DNA of 23,972 bases from an uncultured Eubacteriales bacterium (GTDB lineage: Bacteria; Bacillota; Clostridia; Christensenellales; QALW01): assembly GCA_900547955.1 (NCBI GenBank), contig URIR01000030.1, forward strand, positions 1 to 23,972, given 5' to 3'. Below the pieces are notes generated by a model. The model was not told where the DNA came from, made no database searches, and saw only the letters and a program-made list of their open reading frames with translations. Positions 1-8,310 of the stretch are shown here, piece by piece. Each line of letters opens with the position of its first letter. The stretch's first letter is position 1. A program made the translations under genes and the position numbers.

Positions 1-1
1 C

Positions 2-595
2 CTGCACAGAAGGCAGTATAAGCCCGTAAAAATTTCAGTACCGGTGAATATGCGCCGTTTTTATCCCAGCCGTACCCTGAGAAATTTTTCACTATTCGTA
101 AATCCAGGAATAGACCCCGGCCTGGGAGACTATACCTTTGAAGAGATAACACGGCATGTGCATTATTTTATGAGATACGAGATAAACGCCAAGGCGCTGA
201 ACGCCCAAATGGCGGCCAATGTAGGCAGCGAGCGCAATCCGGCAGTAAGAATAATGCCTCTTTTCATAAAAAAATTTGCTCTGGGCATGGTATATAAAAT
301 GGCTGGAGAAAGCCGTTTTTCGGGCACCCTCTCCAATTTGGGAGAAATAAAATTCCCTGAAGAAATGCAAAAATACATAACCGGCGCCTGCTTTATGCTG
401 GGCCGGGGCCGCGTCAATTCTACGGCAGCGGCTATGCTGAGCTACAATAACACCGTTACTCTCACCTTTACCCGTTCGGTAAAGGAAGCCGAAGTTGAAA
501 GGCGTTTTTTCACCTTTTTAGTTAAAAACGGCATACACGTTAAAATAGAAAGCAACAATCTTGAGGAGGAAAAAGCGGATGTCATACTGCGTTAA
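2..595 (+). CDS. acyltransferase/condensation-like protein (alcohol acetyltransferase type), 3' part only
   Basis: The reading frame is open from base 2, before the first Met codon, so the gene starts upstream of the window and only about 197 C-terminal residues are present. Visible features are a segment reading KISVPVNMRRFYPSRTLRNF, a FSGTLSNLGEI segment and a TLTFTRSV strand. These resemble the C-terminal half of the chloramphenicol-acetyltransferase-like / condensation fold found in 'alcohol acetyltransferase' proteins of Clostridia. The N-terminal HHxxxD catalytic motif, if present, lies outside the window. The stop overlaps the start of the next gene by 17 bases, which implies a translationally coupled operon. 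From general knowledge this protein type is often next to a DUF6320-like zinc-ribbon membrane protein, as here. The family call is by eye, and the substrate is unknown. Confidence 0.6.
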   Translation: MHRRQYKPVKISVPVNMRRFYPSRTLRNFSLFVNPGIDPGLGDYTFEEITRHVHYFMRYEINAKALNAQMAANVGSERNPAVRIMPLFIKKFALGMVYKMAGESRFSGTLSNLGEIKFPEEMQKYITGACFMLGRGRVNSTAAAMLSYNNTVTLTFTRSVKEAEVERRFFTFLVKNGIHVKIESNNLEEEKADVILR

Positions 596-1292
596 TTGCG
601 GCGTAGAATTGGAAAAAAGCGAAAAGAAATGTCCGTTATGCGGAGTGGAGGTTATAAATCCCGCTCAGCCGCCTGAGGATAAGGAGCCACGCCAAAGGCC
701 CTATCCCAACAGGATAGAAGAGCTTAGCATGAATATAAACAAGCAGTTCGCCGCGGCCCTGCTCTCTGTATTTATGGTGTTCGCCGCGGCCATATGCTGC
801 GTATGCAATATCATTATAGATAAAAGCATAACCTGGTCTCAATACGTTATAGGCGCTATATTCTTCACATGGGTCGTCGTTACCGTCCCTCTGATTTTTA
901 AAAGAGCCGTGCTTATAAAAAGCCTTGTGCTGGATATCGCGGCGCTGCTTTTCTTCCTGTTTATGGTGTCCCGGCTGGACGGCTCCCGACCATGGTTCAC
1001 TACTGTGGCCGTACCCATTGTAAGCGTAGTCTCCTCCATGATTCTTATACTGGTGCTGGGCGTACAGTATAAGTATATCCGGGGGCTGTCCCTGCCCGCC
1101 GCCATATTTATATGCGCCGGAATCCTCTGCCTGCTTATAGAGGTTTTCGTAGATATATATCTTTATTCTGCCGTCTCGCTGGGATGGAGCATTTTCGTAC
1201 TGATACCCTGCGCGTTTATATTTATCCTCCTGCTTATCCTCAAGCGCACCCTGCGCATAAAGCGGGAATTAAAAAAACGGCTCCATATTTAA
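579..1292 (+). CDS. zinc-ribbon membrane protein (DUF6320-like)
   Basis: The protein has 237 residues. I start it at ATG 579 because an AGGAGGA ribosome site sits at 565-571; the longer TTG start at 561 would have none. It opens with a short zinc ribbon (Cys4, Cys7, Cys18, Cys21; YCVNCG...CPLC). A proline- and charge-rich linker of about 30 residues follows, then about six hydrophobic membrane segments (roughly residues 55-80, 86-105, 113-132, 140-160, 168-195 and 200-225), ending in a basic tail (KRTLRIKRELKKR). This layout matches the uncharacterised DUF6320 family. The overlap with the acyltransferase gene suggests a shared function, perhaps in modifying a lipid or envelope substrate, but that is inference. 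A strong convergent hairpin follows. Confidence 0.7.
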   Translation: MSYCVNCGVELEKSEKKCPLCGVEVINPAQPPEDKEPRQRPYPNRIEELSMNINKQFAAALLSVFMVFAAAICCVCNIIIDKSITWSQYVIGAIFFTWVVVTVPLIFKRAVLIKSLVLDIAALLFFLFMVSRLDGSRPWFTTVAVPIVSVVSSMILILVLGVQYKYIRGLSLPAAIFICAGILCLLIEVFVDIYLYSAVSLGWSIFVLIPCAFIFILLLILKRTLRIKRELKKRLHI

Positions 1293-1314
1293 GCTTCAAA
1301 ATTATCAATATTAT

Positions 1315-1398
1315 TAAAAGGGACCGGGCGCTTATGCTTTTCCCCGAAGGCCGCTTCAATATAAGGCCCTCAAAAAGCATTGCGCCCGTCCCCTTTTA
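1315..1398. terminator. long inverted repeat between convergent genes, probable bidirectional terminator
   Basis: The left arm (about 1316-1340, AAAAGGGACCGGGCGC then TTATGCTTTT) pairs with the right arm (about 1371-1398, AAAAAGCATT then GCGCCCGTCCCCTTTT) with only small bulges. The loop of about 30 bases holds a minor GAAG-GCCG-CTTC hairpin. A/T runs flank both sides, so it can terminate the + zinc-ribbon operon and the - nucleoside hydrolase. Confidence 0.7.
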
Positions 1399-1446
1399 AA
1401 TTTACGCGCTGCGTATATTATCCTCCGTTTTTTATCAAAACAGCCT

Positions 1447-2337
1447 TTATTTAAAGGCGCTCAGCAGCCTGAACAGCTCGGCAAAAATCCTATCCCTATC
1501 CAGCGCGCGCACATATATCATATGCTCCTGACCCGCGTCAAAGGAATAGCGTCCCTCAATGGTAAGCACCGGCTTAGGTATTAATACGCGGTCAAACCCC
1601 TCGGGAGTAGTCATAAACGCCACAGCGGCCACGTCCCAGATAGGCTTGCTGTAAGCATACGGGTCAACGGGATAACGGCGCACTATATCCACCAGATAAT
1701 CGCACAGCTTATTTTTGCCGGCAAGATAATATTCAAGCTCAGGAATAGTAGTCGCCAGAGCAGACACCACGCCTGAAGCTGGAAGCTGTATAAACGGCAC
1801 TCCGCTTTCCAGCACTACCTTTGCAGCCATTACGTCCTGCGCCATATTAAATTCAGGACTGTCCCTTAAAAGAGAATTGCCCCCCAGCCAAACTACAGCT
1901 ATTTTTTCCTTTATTTCGGGCGCCAGCATAAGCGCGGAAGCAACGTTGGTTATAGCGCCTATGGCGACTACATATACTAATTCCTCAGCTTCCTGAGCGG
2001 TACGGATAATATTGCGGGCGGCCGGACTGTCCACCGGCACCCGCTCTCCGGCTAAAAACCTGTCTGACCCTTTATATATGGGATACCGTCCGCTTAAATT
2101 CATAAGCTCCAGAATATTTTCTATCTCTTTATAGCTTTTTTCCATACCGTCGCATGGACTTTGAGCGCGGTCGTTAAAAAACGGCGCGGCGTTTATTGAA
2201 AGCAAATTAATTTGCGGATGCATAACCGCATAAGCAAGCGCGAACTGGTCGTCCACCTCGTTATATGTATCGGTATCCAAAATTATGCGCTTGATATCCT
2301 TAGTTTCCAAATTCCTTTTAATTTCATATATATTCAT
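1447..2337 (-). CDS. inosine-uridine-preferring nucleoside hydrolase family protein
   Basis: The protein has 296 residues, close to the usual length of 300-320. The N-terminal calcium/ribose-binding signature is visible as DTDTYNEVDD (Asp21, Asp23, Asp29, Asp30). This is the variant with Asn-Glu between the Asp pairs, rather than the classical DTDPGxDD. Later family landmarks are VAIGAITNVASAL (about 124-136), LGGN (about 151), EFNMAQDVMAAK (about 162-173) and IWDVAAVA near residue 240. Family members hydrolyse the N-glycosidic bond of ribonucleosides to base plus ribose for salvage, in the cytosol (there is no signal peptide). The ATG start has GGGGG 12 bases upstream. It is a single gene with its own promoter. 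Substrate preference cannot be read from the sequence. Confidence 0.85.
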   Translation of the reverse strand: MNIYEIKRNLETKDIKRIILDTDTYNEVDDQFALAYAVMHPQINLLSINAAPFFNDRAQSPCDGMEKSYKEIENILELMNLSGRYPIYKGSDRFLAGERVPVDSPAARNIIRTAQEAEELVYVVAIGAITNVASALMLAPEIKEKIAVVWLGGNSLLRDSPEFNMAQDVMAAKVVLESGVPFIQLPASGVVSALATTIPELEYYLAGKNKLCDYLVDIVRRYPVDPYAYSKPIWDVAAVAFMTTPEGFDRVLIPKPVLTIEGRYSFDAGQEHMIYVRALDRDRIFAELFRLLSAFK

Positions 2338-2366
2338 GAGCTTACCCCCTCTAACGTATTAAAGGT

Positions 2367-2395
2367 ATAATAGCATAATCAAAAAGCAAACGCAA
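2367..2395 (-). promoter_or_regulatory. probable sigma-A promoter of the nucleoside hydrolase gene
   Basis: On the minus strand TTGCGT (2390-2395), a 17-base spacer and TATTAT (2367-2372) lie about 30 bases before the ATG at 2337. Confidence 0.55.
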
Positions 2396-2397
2396 TA

Positions 2398-2428
2398 GCA
2401 ATTTTGACGCAAAGCGCATCAAAATTGC
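2398..2428. repeat. 10-bp inverted repeat just upstream of the nucleoside hydrolase -35 box
   Basis: GCAATTTTGA (2398-2407) and TCAAAATTGC (2419-2428) are perfect inverted repeats around an 11-base centre containing GCAAAGC. It lies two bases beyond the -35 hexamer, so it could be an operator. There is no T-run to suggest a terminator. Confidence 0.5.
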
Positions 2429-2495
2429 ATTACGGCAGGCCCTCCGTTAATAAAGGCCAGGGCCAGGCGTTATTCAAACAAACGCGCACCAAAGC

Positions 2496-2519
2496 AAAAA
2501 GCCGGCTGAACGCCGGCTT
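2496..2519 (-). terminator. rho-independent terminator of uvrA
   Basis: Minus-strand AAGCCGGC and GCCGGCTT around a five-base loop, followed by a T-run (forward AAAAA at 2496-2500), about 10 bases past the uvrA stop. Confidence 0.85.
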
Positions 2520-2527
2520 CATAAAAC

Positions 2528-5371
2528 TCATTTTCGTTTGCTCTTTTTACAGGCCAGAACCTTTTTTAAATATTCGCCGGTATAACTGCCCTCCACCGCC
2601 GCTATTTCCTCAGGAGTGCCCGTAGCGACTATCCTTCCGCCCCGGTCTCCGCCCTCAGGCCCCAAATCGATGCAATAATCCGCACATTTAATTACGTCCA
2701 GATTATGCTCTATAACCACCACCGTATTCCCCCCGCTGCGCAGTCTGTCCAAAATTTTTATAAGCTTGGATACGTCGTCGGTATGCAGTCCGGTAGTAGG
2801 CTCGTCCAAAATATATATGGTACGGCCGGTGCTTGCGCGTGAAAGCTCGGTAGCCAGCTTAACGCGCTGCGCTTCCCCTCCCGACAATGTGGTTGAGGGC
2901 TGTCCCAGCCTTATATAGCCCAGCCCCACGTCGTAAAGGGTCTGCAATTTTTTAGCTATCATGGGCAGGCTGCTAAAAAATTCCAGCGCGTCCTCCACCG
3001 TCATATTTAAAACGTCGTAAATGTTCTTGCCTTTATATTTTACCTCCAGCGTTTCGCGGTTATATCTCTTTCCCTTGCACACCTCGCATGGTACATAGAT
3101 ATCAGGCATAAAATGCATCTCAATCTTCAAAACGCCGTCGCCGGCGCACGCCTCGCAGCGGCCGCCCTTTACGTTAAAGCTAAAGCGGCCGCTGTTATAG
3201 CCCCGCACCTTAGCGTCGGCAGTCTGCGCAAATAAATTGCGTATCGGGTCGAATACGCCGGTATAGGTCGCCGGATTAGAACGGGGCGTGCGTCCTATGG
3301 GAGATTGGTCTATAACTATAATCTTATCCAGATTCTGCACGCCGTCTATACGCTTGCACTTGCCGCCTACAAGCTTAGAACCATTCAGCATGCGGGCAAG
3401 ATTTTTATAGAGCACGCCGTTTACCAGCGAGCTTTTACCCGAGCCGGACACGCCGGTAACGCAGGTTATAAGCCCTATTGGGATATCTACGTTTATCCCC
3501 TTAAGATTATTTTCCTCCGCGCCTTTAATTTTTATCCAGTTAATGCCGGGCTTAACCCTCTGCTTTGGTATGGGAATTATTTTTCTTCCTGAAAGATATG
3601 CGCCTGTTATGGAACGCTCGTTATGCATAACCTCCTGCGGCGTACCCGCAGCGACCACCTCTCCGCCATGTACTCCAGCTCCCGGACCTATGTCCACAAG
3701 ATAATCAGATTCCATCATGGTTTCTTCATCATGCTCCACGACTATCAAGGTATTGCCTAAATCACGCAGTCCCTTAAGCGCAGAAAGCAGCCGTCCGTTG
3801 TCCCGCTGATGCAAGCCTATGCTGGGCTCATCCAGAATATACAATACTCCCATAAGCCCGGCGCCTATCTGAGTAGCCAATCTTATACGCTGAGCCTCGC
3901 CTCCCGAAAGAGTTACGGCCGAACGAGCCAGAGTAAGATAATCCAGGCCCACGTTGCATAAAAAAGACAAGCGGGTGATTATTTCCTTAAGAATCCGTTC
4001 GGCAATCATATTCTCCTTGGGAGTAAGCTTTAAATTTTCCATAAAGGCTTTTGCTTCCTTAACCGAAAGCAGGCTTAACTGGGCAATATTCATATCTCCG
4101 ACAGTAACGGCCAGCACTTCGGGCTTAAGCCTAAGGCCATGGCAGACAGGACAGGGCTCCATAACCATATACTGTCCTATTTCCTGCTTAACCATCTCGC
4201 TGCCCGTTTCCCTAAAACGTCTCTCCAGCGAGCGCACTATGCCCTCGAAGGGCTGCTCGTATTTCCTCTCATGCCGTCCGGTTTTAATAGAAAACTGTAT
4301 GTTCTCCTCACCCGACCCATACATGATAATATTAACTATTTCTTCCGGAAGCTCGCATACCGGAGTATTTATATCAAAATTATAATGCTCCGCCAACGCC
4401 CTATAGGCCATAAGGCTCATGGAATCATCCGCAAGGCTGCTCCAGCCTGAAATTTTTATAGCTCGGCCAGCTAAAGAGCGTTCAGGGTGCGCAATAATCA
4501 GCTCGGGCGAAATCCTGCTCTGCATACCCAGGCCGGTACAGGCAGGACACGCGCCGAACGGACTGTTAAAGGAAAAGGAACGAGGCTCCAATTCCTCTAT
4601 GCTTATGCCGCACTCAACGCAGGAATAATTCTGAGAAAAGAGCATTTCCTCTCCGTCAATTATATCCACCAGCGCCAGACCATCGGCCAAAGAAAGAGCG
4701 TTCTCTAATGAATCTGCCACGCGCGAACCTCCGTCCGGCCTAATAATTATCCTGTCCACAACAATTTCAATATTATGCTTTTTCTTTTTATCTATGGCTA
4801 TATCATCGCTTAATTCATACATCTGTCCGTCAATACGGACACGCACATATCCGCTTTTTTGCATATCCTCAAGCAGCTTGCTATATTCGCCCTTTCTGCC
4901 CCTTATTACAGGCGCCATAATCTGCACGCGAGTCCCCTCGGGCAGCTCCAAAACCCTATCTACCATCTGGTCTATTGTCTGCTGTTCTATCCTTCTGCCG
5001 CATTTGGGGCAATGAGGCACGCCTATACGCGCATACAACAGGCGCAGATAATCGTGTATCTCGGTAACAGTTCCTACTGTAGAGCGCGGATTACGGCCGG
5101 TAGTCTTCTGATCTATGCTTATTGCCGGACTTAACCCATCTATATAATCCACGTCCGGCTTTTCCATCTGTCCCAAAAACTGGCGTGCATAGCTGGAAAG
5201 GGATTCAACATAGCGGCGCTGGCCTTCGGCATATAGCGTATCAAAAGCCAGCGAGGTTTTTCCCGAACCCGAAAGGCCGGTAAATACCACAAGCTTATTT
5301 CTCGGAATCTCCAAATCAATATTCTTTAAATTATTAACTCTTGCGCCCTTAATGCTTATACTGTCCCTCAT
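2528..5371 (-). CDS. uvrA: excinuclease ABC subunit A (UvrA)
   Basis: The protein has 947 residues, full length for UvrA. It is the damage-sensing ATPase dimer of nucleotide excision repair, which loads UvrB. Two ABC cassettes are visible: Walker A GLSGSGKTSLAFDT near residue 32 and GVSGSGKSSLVNGV near residue 642, each with a signature (LSGGEAQRIRLA, LSGGEAQRVKLA) and a Walker B region ending LDEP. The zinc modules are also present: CPKCGRR near 122, CVECG...CPAC near 258-285 and CEAC...CEVC near 745-770. The ATG has GGGAG upstream. Unlike many Firmicutes, uvrA does not directly follow uvrB: a pseudogene and a structured element intervene, and uvrA has its own promoter. I see no sign of damage in the protein. 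Confidence 0.98.
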   Translation of the reverse strand: MRDSISIKGARVNNLKNIDLEIPRNKLVVFTGLSGSGKTSLAFDTLYAEGQRRYVESLSSYARQFLGQMEKPDVDYIDGLSPAISIDQKTTGRNPRSTVGTVTEIHDYLRLLYARIGVPHCPKCGRRIEQQTIDQMVDRVLELPEGTRVQIMAPVIRGRKGEYSKLLEDMQKSGYVRVRIDGQMYELSDDIAIDKKKKHNIEIVVDRIIIRPDGGSRVADSLENALSLADGLALVDIIDGEEMLFSQNYSCVECGISIEELEPRSFSFNSPFGACPACTGLGMQSRISPELIIAHPERSLAGRAIKISGWSSLADDSMSLMAYRALAEHYNFDINTPVCELPEEIVNIIMYGSGEENIQFSIKTGRHERKYEQPFEGIVRSLERRFRETGSEMVKQEIGQYMVMEPCPVCHGLRLKPEVLAVTVGDMNIAQLSLLSVKEAKAFMENLKLTPKENMIAERILKEIITRLSFLCNVGLDYLTLARSAVTLSGGEAQRIRLATQIGAGLMGVLYILDEPSIGLHQRDNGRLLSALKGLRDLGNTLIVVEHDEETMMESDYLVDIGPGAGVHGGEVVAAGTPQEVMHNERSITGAYLSGRKIIPIPKQRVKPGINWIKIKGAEENNLKGINVDIPIGLITCVTGVSGSGKSSLVNGVLYKNLARMLNGSKLVGGKCKRIDGVQNLDKIIVIDQSPIGRTPRSNPATYTGVFDPIRNLFAQTADAKVRGYNSGRFSFNVKGGRCEACAGDGVLKIEMHFMPDIYVPCEVCKGKRYNRETLEVKYKGKNIYDVLNMTVEDALEFFSSLPMIAKKLQTLYDVGLGYIRLGQPSTTLSGGEAQRVKLATELSRASTGRTIYILDEPTTGLHTDDVSKLIKILDRLRSGGNTVVVIEHNLDVIKCADYCIDLGPEGGDRGGRIVATGTPEEIAAVEGSYTGEYLKKVLACKKSKRK

Positions 5372-5444
5372 ATATTTCTCCCGTAGATTATTTTATCTTT
5401 TGATTTTCCGCTAATTAAGATAAAAACCAAAAATATTCATAATA

Positions 5445-5473
5445 ATTATAAACCAAAATCCGCAGGGCCGCAA
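5445..5473 (-). promoter_or_regulatory. probable sigma-A promoter of uvrA
   Basis: Minus-strand TTGCGG (5468-5473), a 17-base spacer and TATAAT (5445-5450), about 75 bases before the uvrA ATG. It lies just past the end of the GNAT pseudogene. Confidence 0.55.
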
Positions 5474-5489
5474 CGGCAGCTTTTCCCAT

Positions 5490-5765
5490 CTAGCAAAAGC
5501 GTGTTTCTAATATCCGCATCTTTACCCAATATAGGCAGCACGACATATCATTACCTCTATAAGACCTGCGCGATGTATCAACACCCGACATTCCATTGCG
5601 CAGAGCTGCTTTTTTTGAAGCAGCGTTAGTGCCGCTGATTATGGAAAACATCTCCTTAGCTTTCAAACGCTTAAAAACATAGCTTTTGCAAGCCTTAACC
5701 GCCTCCGCAGCATAGTTTCCCTGATTTATCTATCTAAGAAATAGGCATTCAGTTTCCAGCATCAT
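5490..5765 (-). pseudogene. broken GNAT acetyltransferase gene (internal deletion plus stop)
   Basis: In one minus-strand frame the stretch reads MMLETECLFLR, a TAG stop, then INQGNYAAEAVKACKSYVF and onward to a stop at 5490. The first part matches the classical GNAT N-terminus (LETERLxLR). The second starts at the acetyl-CoA-binding motif (QGNYAAEA, compare xGxGYAxEA) and runs through TNAASKKAALRNGM, the usual GNAT C-terminal half. About 80 residues of the normal 170 or so are missing between them. An intact AGGAGG (5774-5779) still precedes the two ATG codons (5763-5765 and 5760-5762). It is therefore a recent remnant of an N-acetyltransferase, not a working gene. The original substrate is unknown. 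Confidence 0.75.
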
Positions 5766-5830
5766 TCAATATTCCTCCTAAACAGCGTTTTACATATTAA
5801 AAACAAAGGGGCGCCCCGCCCTTTAAAGGT

Positions 5831-5856
5831 GTCCCCGCCCTTTAAAGGGCGGGGAC
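5831..5856. repeat. perfect 10-bp GC-rich hairpin next to cloverleaf element A
   Basis: GTCCCCGCCC and GGGCGGGGAC enclose TTTAAA. The string CCCTTTAAAGG also occurs just to the left (5819-5829). On the minus strand the region continues into AAAGGG...CCCTTT and TTTGTTTTT (about 5804-5825), so it probably ends uvrB transcripts. Confidence 0.7.
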
Positions 5857-5868
5857 AGCCGCGCAAAG

Positions 5869-5955
5869 CGGCGGCGTTTGCGGCCGCAAGCGGCCGCCGG
5901 GGCGGGCCTTCGGCCCGGCCCGGAGCAGGCTCTTTGAGCCTGCCAAACGCCGCCG
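5869..5955. repeat. cloverleaf element A: outer stem closing three hairpins
   Basis: A 12-bp outer stem (5869-5880 CGGCGGCGTTTG with 5944-5955 CAAACGCCGCCG) encloses three nearly abutting hairpins. H1 is 5881-5896, two CGGCCG arms around CAAG. H2 is 5897-5923, 12-bp arms with one mismatch around TTC. H3 is 5925-5943, GCAGGCTC and GAGCCTGC around TTT. Only A5924 is unpaired. It lies downstream of uvrB. A second copy with the same plan is at 13137-13217. Confidence 0.8.
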
Positions 5956-6005
5956 TTTTACGCGGCCCATATACCCCCACCCGCGCCCCTGGCGGTTCCC
6001 GCAGC

Positions 6006-7964
6006 TTAATCGTCCAATCCCAGCCTCAGCAATTTAAGCGCGTCCCGATACTTGGCTGCCGCTTCAAAATCCAACTCCTTAGCCGCCTTAAGCATTTCCT
6101 TTTCCAGCCGCGCAATCTCCGCCTTAACGTCGGCAATATCCATCTTGCCATCCGTCTCCTTAACAGGCCTCGATATTTCCAGCACCTCGCTTATAGGCTT
6201 AATAATGGTTTTAGGTATTATTCCATGCTCCTTATTATATTTATCCTGCTTAGCACGACGCCGATTAGTCTCATCCATAGCTCTTTTCATAGAATCGGTT
6301 ATTCTGTCAGCATACAAAATAACCTTGCCCTCGCTATTGCGGGCCGCGCGGCCTATGGTCTGAATCAGAGACCTCTCAGACCGCAAAAAGCCCTCCTTAT
6401 CCGCGTCCAAAATAGCCACCATAGCCACCTCGGGCAAATCCAGGCCCTCCCGCAGCAAATTTATGCCCACCAGCACGTCAAATTCACCTAAGCGCAAATC
6501 CCTTATTAATTCCATGCGCTCCAAAGTATGCACGTCCGAATGCATATACTTCGCTTTTATATCTATATCGTTCAAATAATCGGTAAGCATTTCAGCCATT
6601 TTCTTGGTAAGAGTAGTCACCAGCGTCCTGTATCCCTTTTTAGTTACCTCACCTATGCGGCTGACAAGGTCGTCTATCTGGTTTTTAACAGGCACGACTA
6701 TTATCTCGGGATCCAGCAGACCCGTCGGCCTGACTATCTGCTCTGCAACCTCGCCCGCGTTGGATAATTCAAATTCCGCCGGAGTAGCGCTCACGCATAC
6801 CATCTGCCCTATATGCCCCAGAAATTCATCAAAATTAAGCGGACGGTTATCCAGCGCGCTGGGCAGCCTGAAGCCAAACTCCACAAGCCGTTCCTTGCGC
6901 GCACGGTCGCCTAAATACATGGAACGCACCTGAGGAAGGGTTGCATGGGATTCGTCCACCATTAAAAGAAAATCGTCCGGAAAATAATCAAGCAGCGTAT
7001 ACGGCGCTTCACCAGGGGCACGACCGTCCATATACCTGGAATAATTTTCAATTCCCTGGCAATAGCCTATCTCCTTTATCATCTCTATATCATAGCTTGT
7101 CCGCTGGCTTATCCGCTGAGCTTCCAGAAGCTTGCCCTGCTCAATAAAAAGCTTTTCCTGCTCGCGCATATCCCTTTCTATCTGTACAACGGCCTCCTTC
7201 ATGCGCTCCTGTCCCGCGATATAATGGGTATTCGGAAAAATCATTATATGCTTGTATTCAACTAAAGGCTTGCCGCTGAGCACATCCACTTCGCATATCC
7301 TGTCCACTTCGTCTCCGAAAAACTCAACCCGTATGGCCTTATCCTCGCTGGACGGTGGATAAATCTCCACGCAATCCCCGCGCACCCTGAAGGTGCCGCG
7401 AAAAAAATCCACATCGTTGCGCTCATATTGAATTTCAACTAAACGCGCCAGCAGATCCGCGCGGTTAATTTGAGCGCCCTGCCTTATTGACAAAGCCATA
7501 TTCTTGTATTCCTTAGGGTCGCCCAGGCCGTATATGCATGAAACCGAAGCCACAACTATTACGTCCCGCCTCTCCTGAAGAGCTGCCGTTGCGCTGTGCC
7601 GCAGTTTTTCTATCTCCTCGTTGCTCTCCGCTTCCTTTTCTATATAAACGTCGGTAGTGGGTATATATGCCTCAGGCCTATAATAGTCGTAAAAGGATAC
7701 GAAATATTCCACAGCGTTTTCAGGAAAAAATTCCCTAAACTCGCTGCATAGCTGCGCCGCAAGCGTCTTATTATGCGCTAAAACTAGTGTAGGACGGTTG
7801 ATATTAGCTATAATATTCGCCATAGTAAAGGTTTTTCCCGAACCGGTAACCCCAAGCAGCACTTGCTCCCTCAATCCGTTTTGAATGCCTTCGGTAAGCT
7901 TTTTTATCGCTTCGGGCTGGTCCCCCATCGGCTTGTACTTTGATACCAGCTTAAAACGCTCCAA
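6006..7964 (-). CDS. uvrB: excinuclease ABC subunit B (UvrB)
   Basis: The protein has 652 residues, normal for UvrB. It is the helicase-like subunit that verifies damage and recruits UvrC. Visible landmarks are Walker A GVTGSGKTFTMAN near residue 40, the beta-hairpin region (FYDYYRPEAYIP, about 92-103) that grips DNA, DESH near residue 338, helicase motif VI (QTIGRAARN, about 535) and a C-terminal UVR motif (EKEMLKAAKELDFEAAAKYR) that contacts UvrC. The start is TTG at 7962-7964 with AAGGAGAG about 10 bases upstream; the first residues MERFKLVSKYKPMGDQPEAI match the family start. A likely promoter lies about 120 bases upstream. I found no clear LexA-type operator. Confidence 0.98.
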   Translation of the reverse strand: MERFKLVSKYKPMGDQPEAIKKLTEGIQNGLREQVLLGVTGSGKTFTMANIIANINRPTLVLAHNKTLAAQLCSEFREFFPENAVEYFVSFYDYYRPEAYIPTTDVYIEKEAESNEEIEKLRHSATAALQERRDVIVVASVSCIYGLGDPKEYKNMALSIRQGAQINRADLLARLVEIQYERNDVDFFRGTFRVRGDCVEIYPPSSEDKAIRVEFFGDEVDRICEVDVLSGKPLVEYKHIMIFPNTHYIAGQERMKEAVVQIERDMREQEKLFIEQGKLLEAQRISQRTSYDIEMIKEIGYCQGIENYSRYMDGRAPGEAPYTLLDYFPDDFLLMVDESHATLPQVRSMYLGDRARKERLVEFGFRLPSALDNRPLNFDEFLGHIGQMVCVSATPAEFELSNAGEVAEQIVRPTGLLDPEIIVVPVKNQIDDLVSRIGEVTKKGYRTLVTTLTKKMAEMLTDYLNDIDIKAKYMHSDVHTLERMELIRDLRLGEFDVLVGINLLREGLDLPEVAMVAILDADKEGFLRSERSLIQTIGRAARNSEGKVILYADRITDSMKRAMDETNRRRAKQDKYNKEHGIIPKTIIKPISEVLEISRPVKETDGKMDIADVKAEIARLEKEMLKAAKELDFEAAAKYRDALKLLRLGLDD

Positions 7965-8083
7965 CAGAAGTTCTCTCCTTTGTAAAAATTATCAGCGGCA
8001 AAACCGGGCATTGCCGCGCAAATTAGCATAACGCTTTTATCCGCCTCTAATATATTACTGACGCGGTAAAAAGGTATTGTATT

Positions 8084-8089
8084 ATTATA
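8084..8089 (-). promoter_or_regulatory. probable -10 box of the uvrB promoter
   Basis: Minus-strand TATAAT at 8084-8089, with only a weak -35 candidate (CTTTAT) at 17-base spacing. It would give a leader of about 115 bases before the TTG start. Confidence 0.4.
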
Positions 8090-8095
8090 ACACAC

Positions 8096-8291
8096 TTCGG
8101 TAAAAAATAAAGTGAAAAGGAATTAAAAACAGAAAACGCGTTCTATTGTTCAACACATAATTCAAATATGCAGCAGCCGCAAAAACCAGCCGTTATCCGG
8201 CCTTAATACCAATCCGCCGGCAGCGCGCGCCTTGCAAAACCTTCGCCCAGCGAAACGCCTCTAATTAACACTACAGCCGCGGCAACCGCGT
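8096..8291. other. non-coding stretch, nothing recognised
   Basis: No RNA gene or gene with a start and ribosome site was recognised here. On the minus strand a short open run of about 28 codons begins within the C-tract (GTV-poor, Ala/Gly-rich) and ends around 8205. It is too short and unsupported to call. Confidence 0.4.
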
Positions 8292-8307
8292 GGGGGGGGG
8301 GGGGGGG
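8292..8307. repeat. homopolymer run of 16 G
   Basis: Sixteen consecutive G bases followed directly by CCC. It lies in a 458-base intergenic gap and is next to the palindrome at 8311. It could be a slippage-prone tract or an assembly artefact. Confidence 0.9.
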
Positions 8308-8310
8308 CCC

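Noticed and set aside
5762..5980. Open frame of 72 codons on the minus strand across the cloverleaf element
   Set aside because: It is made of hairpin sequence rich in Pro/Arg/Gly, with no ribosome site or family match.
5820..5990. CRISPR array
   Set aside because: The palindromes are not evenly spaced direct repeats, and no cas genes are present.
5829..6491. 220-codon open frame on the + strand
   Set aside because: It runs through element A and then antisense to uvrB, without start signals. It is a shadow of uvrB.
6006..7964. uvrB and uvrA as one operon
   Set aside because: 635 bases with hairpins, a T-rich terminator-like stretch and a pseudogene separate them, and uvrA has its own promoter.
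7965..8150. LexA/SOS operator before uvrB
   Set aside because: I looked for CGAAC-N4-GTTCG. The nearest strings (CGAAGTGTGTTA, GAACGCGTTT) have wrong spacing or bases.
8205..8291. Short minus-strand run reading AVVLIRGVSLGEGFARRALP before a stop
   Set aside because: Only about 28 codons, starts inside the C-tract, no start codon or ribosome site. It could be a gene remnant but I cannot support it.
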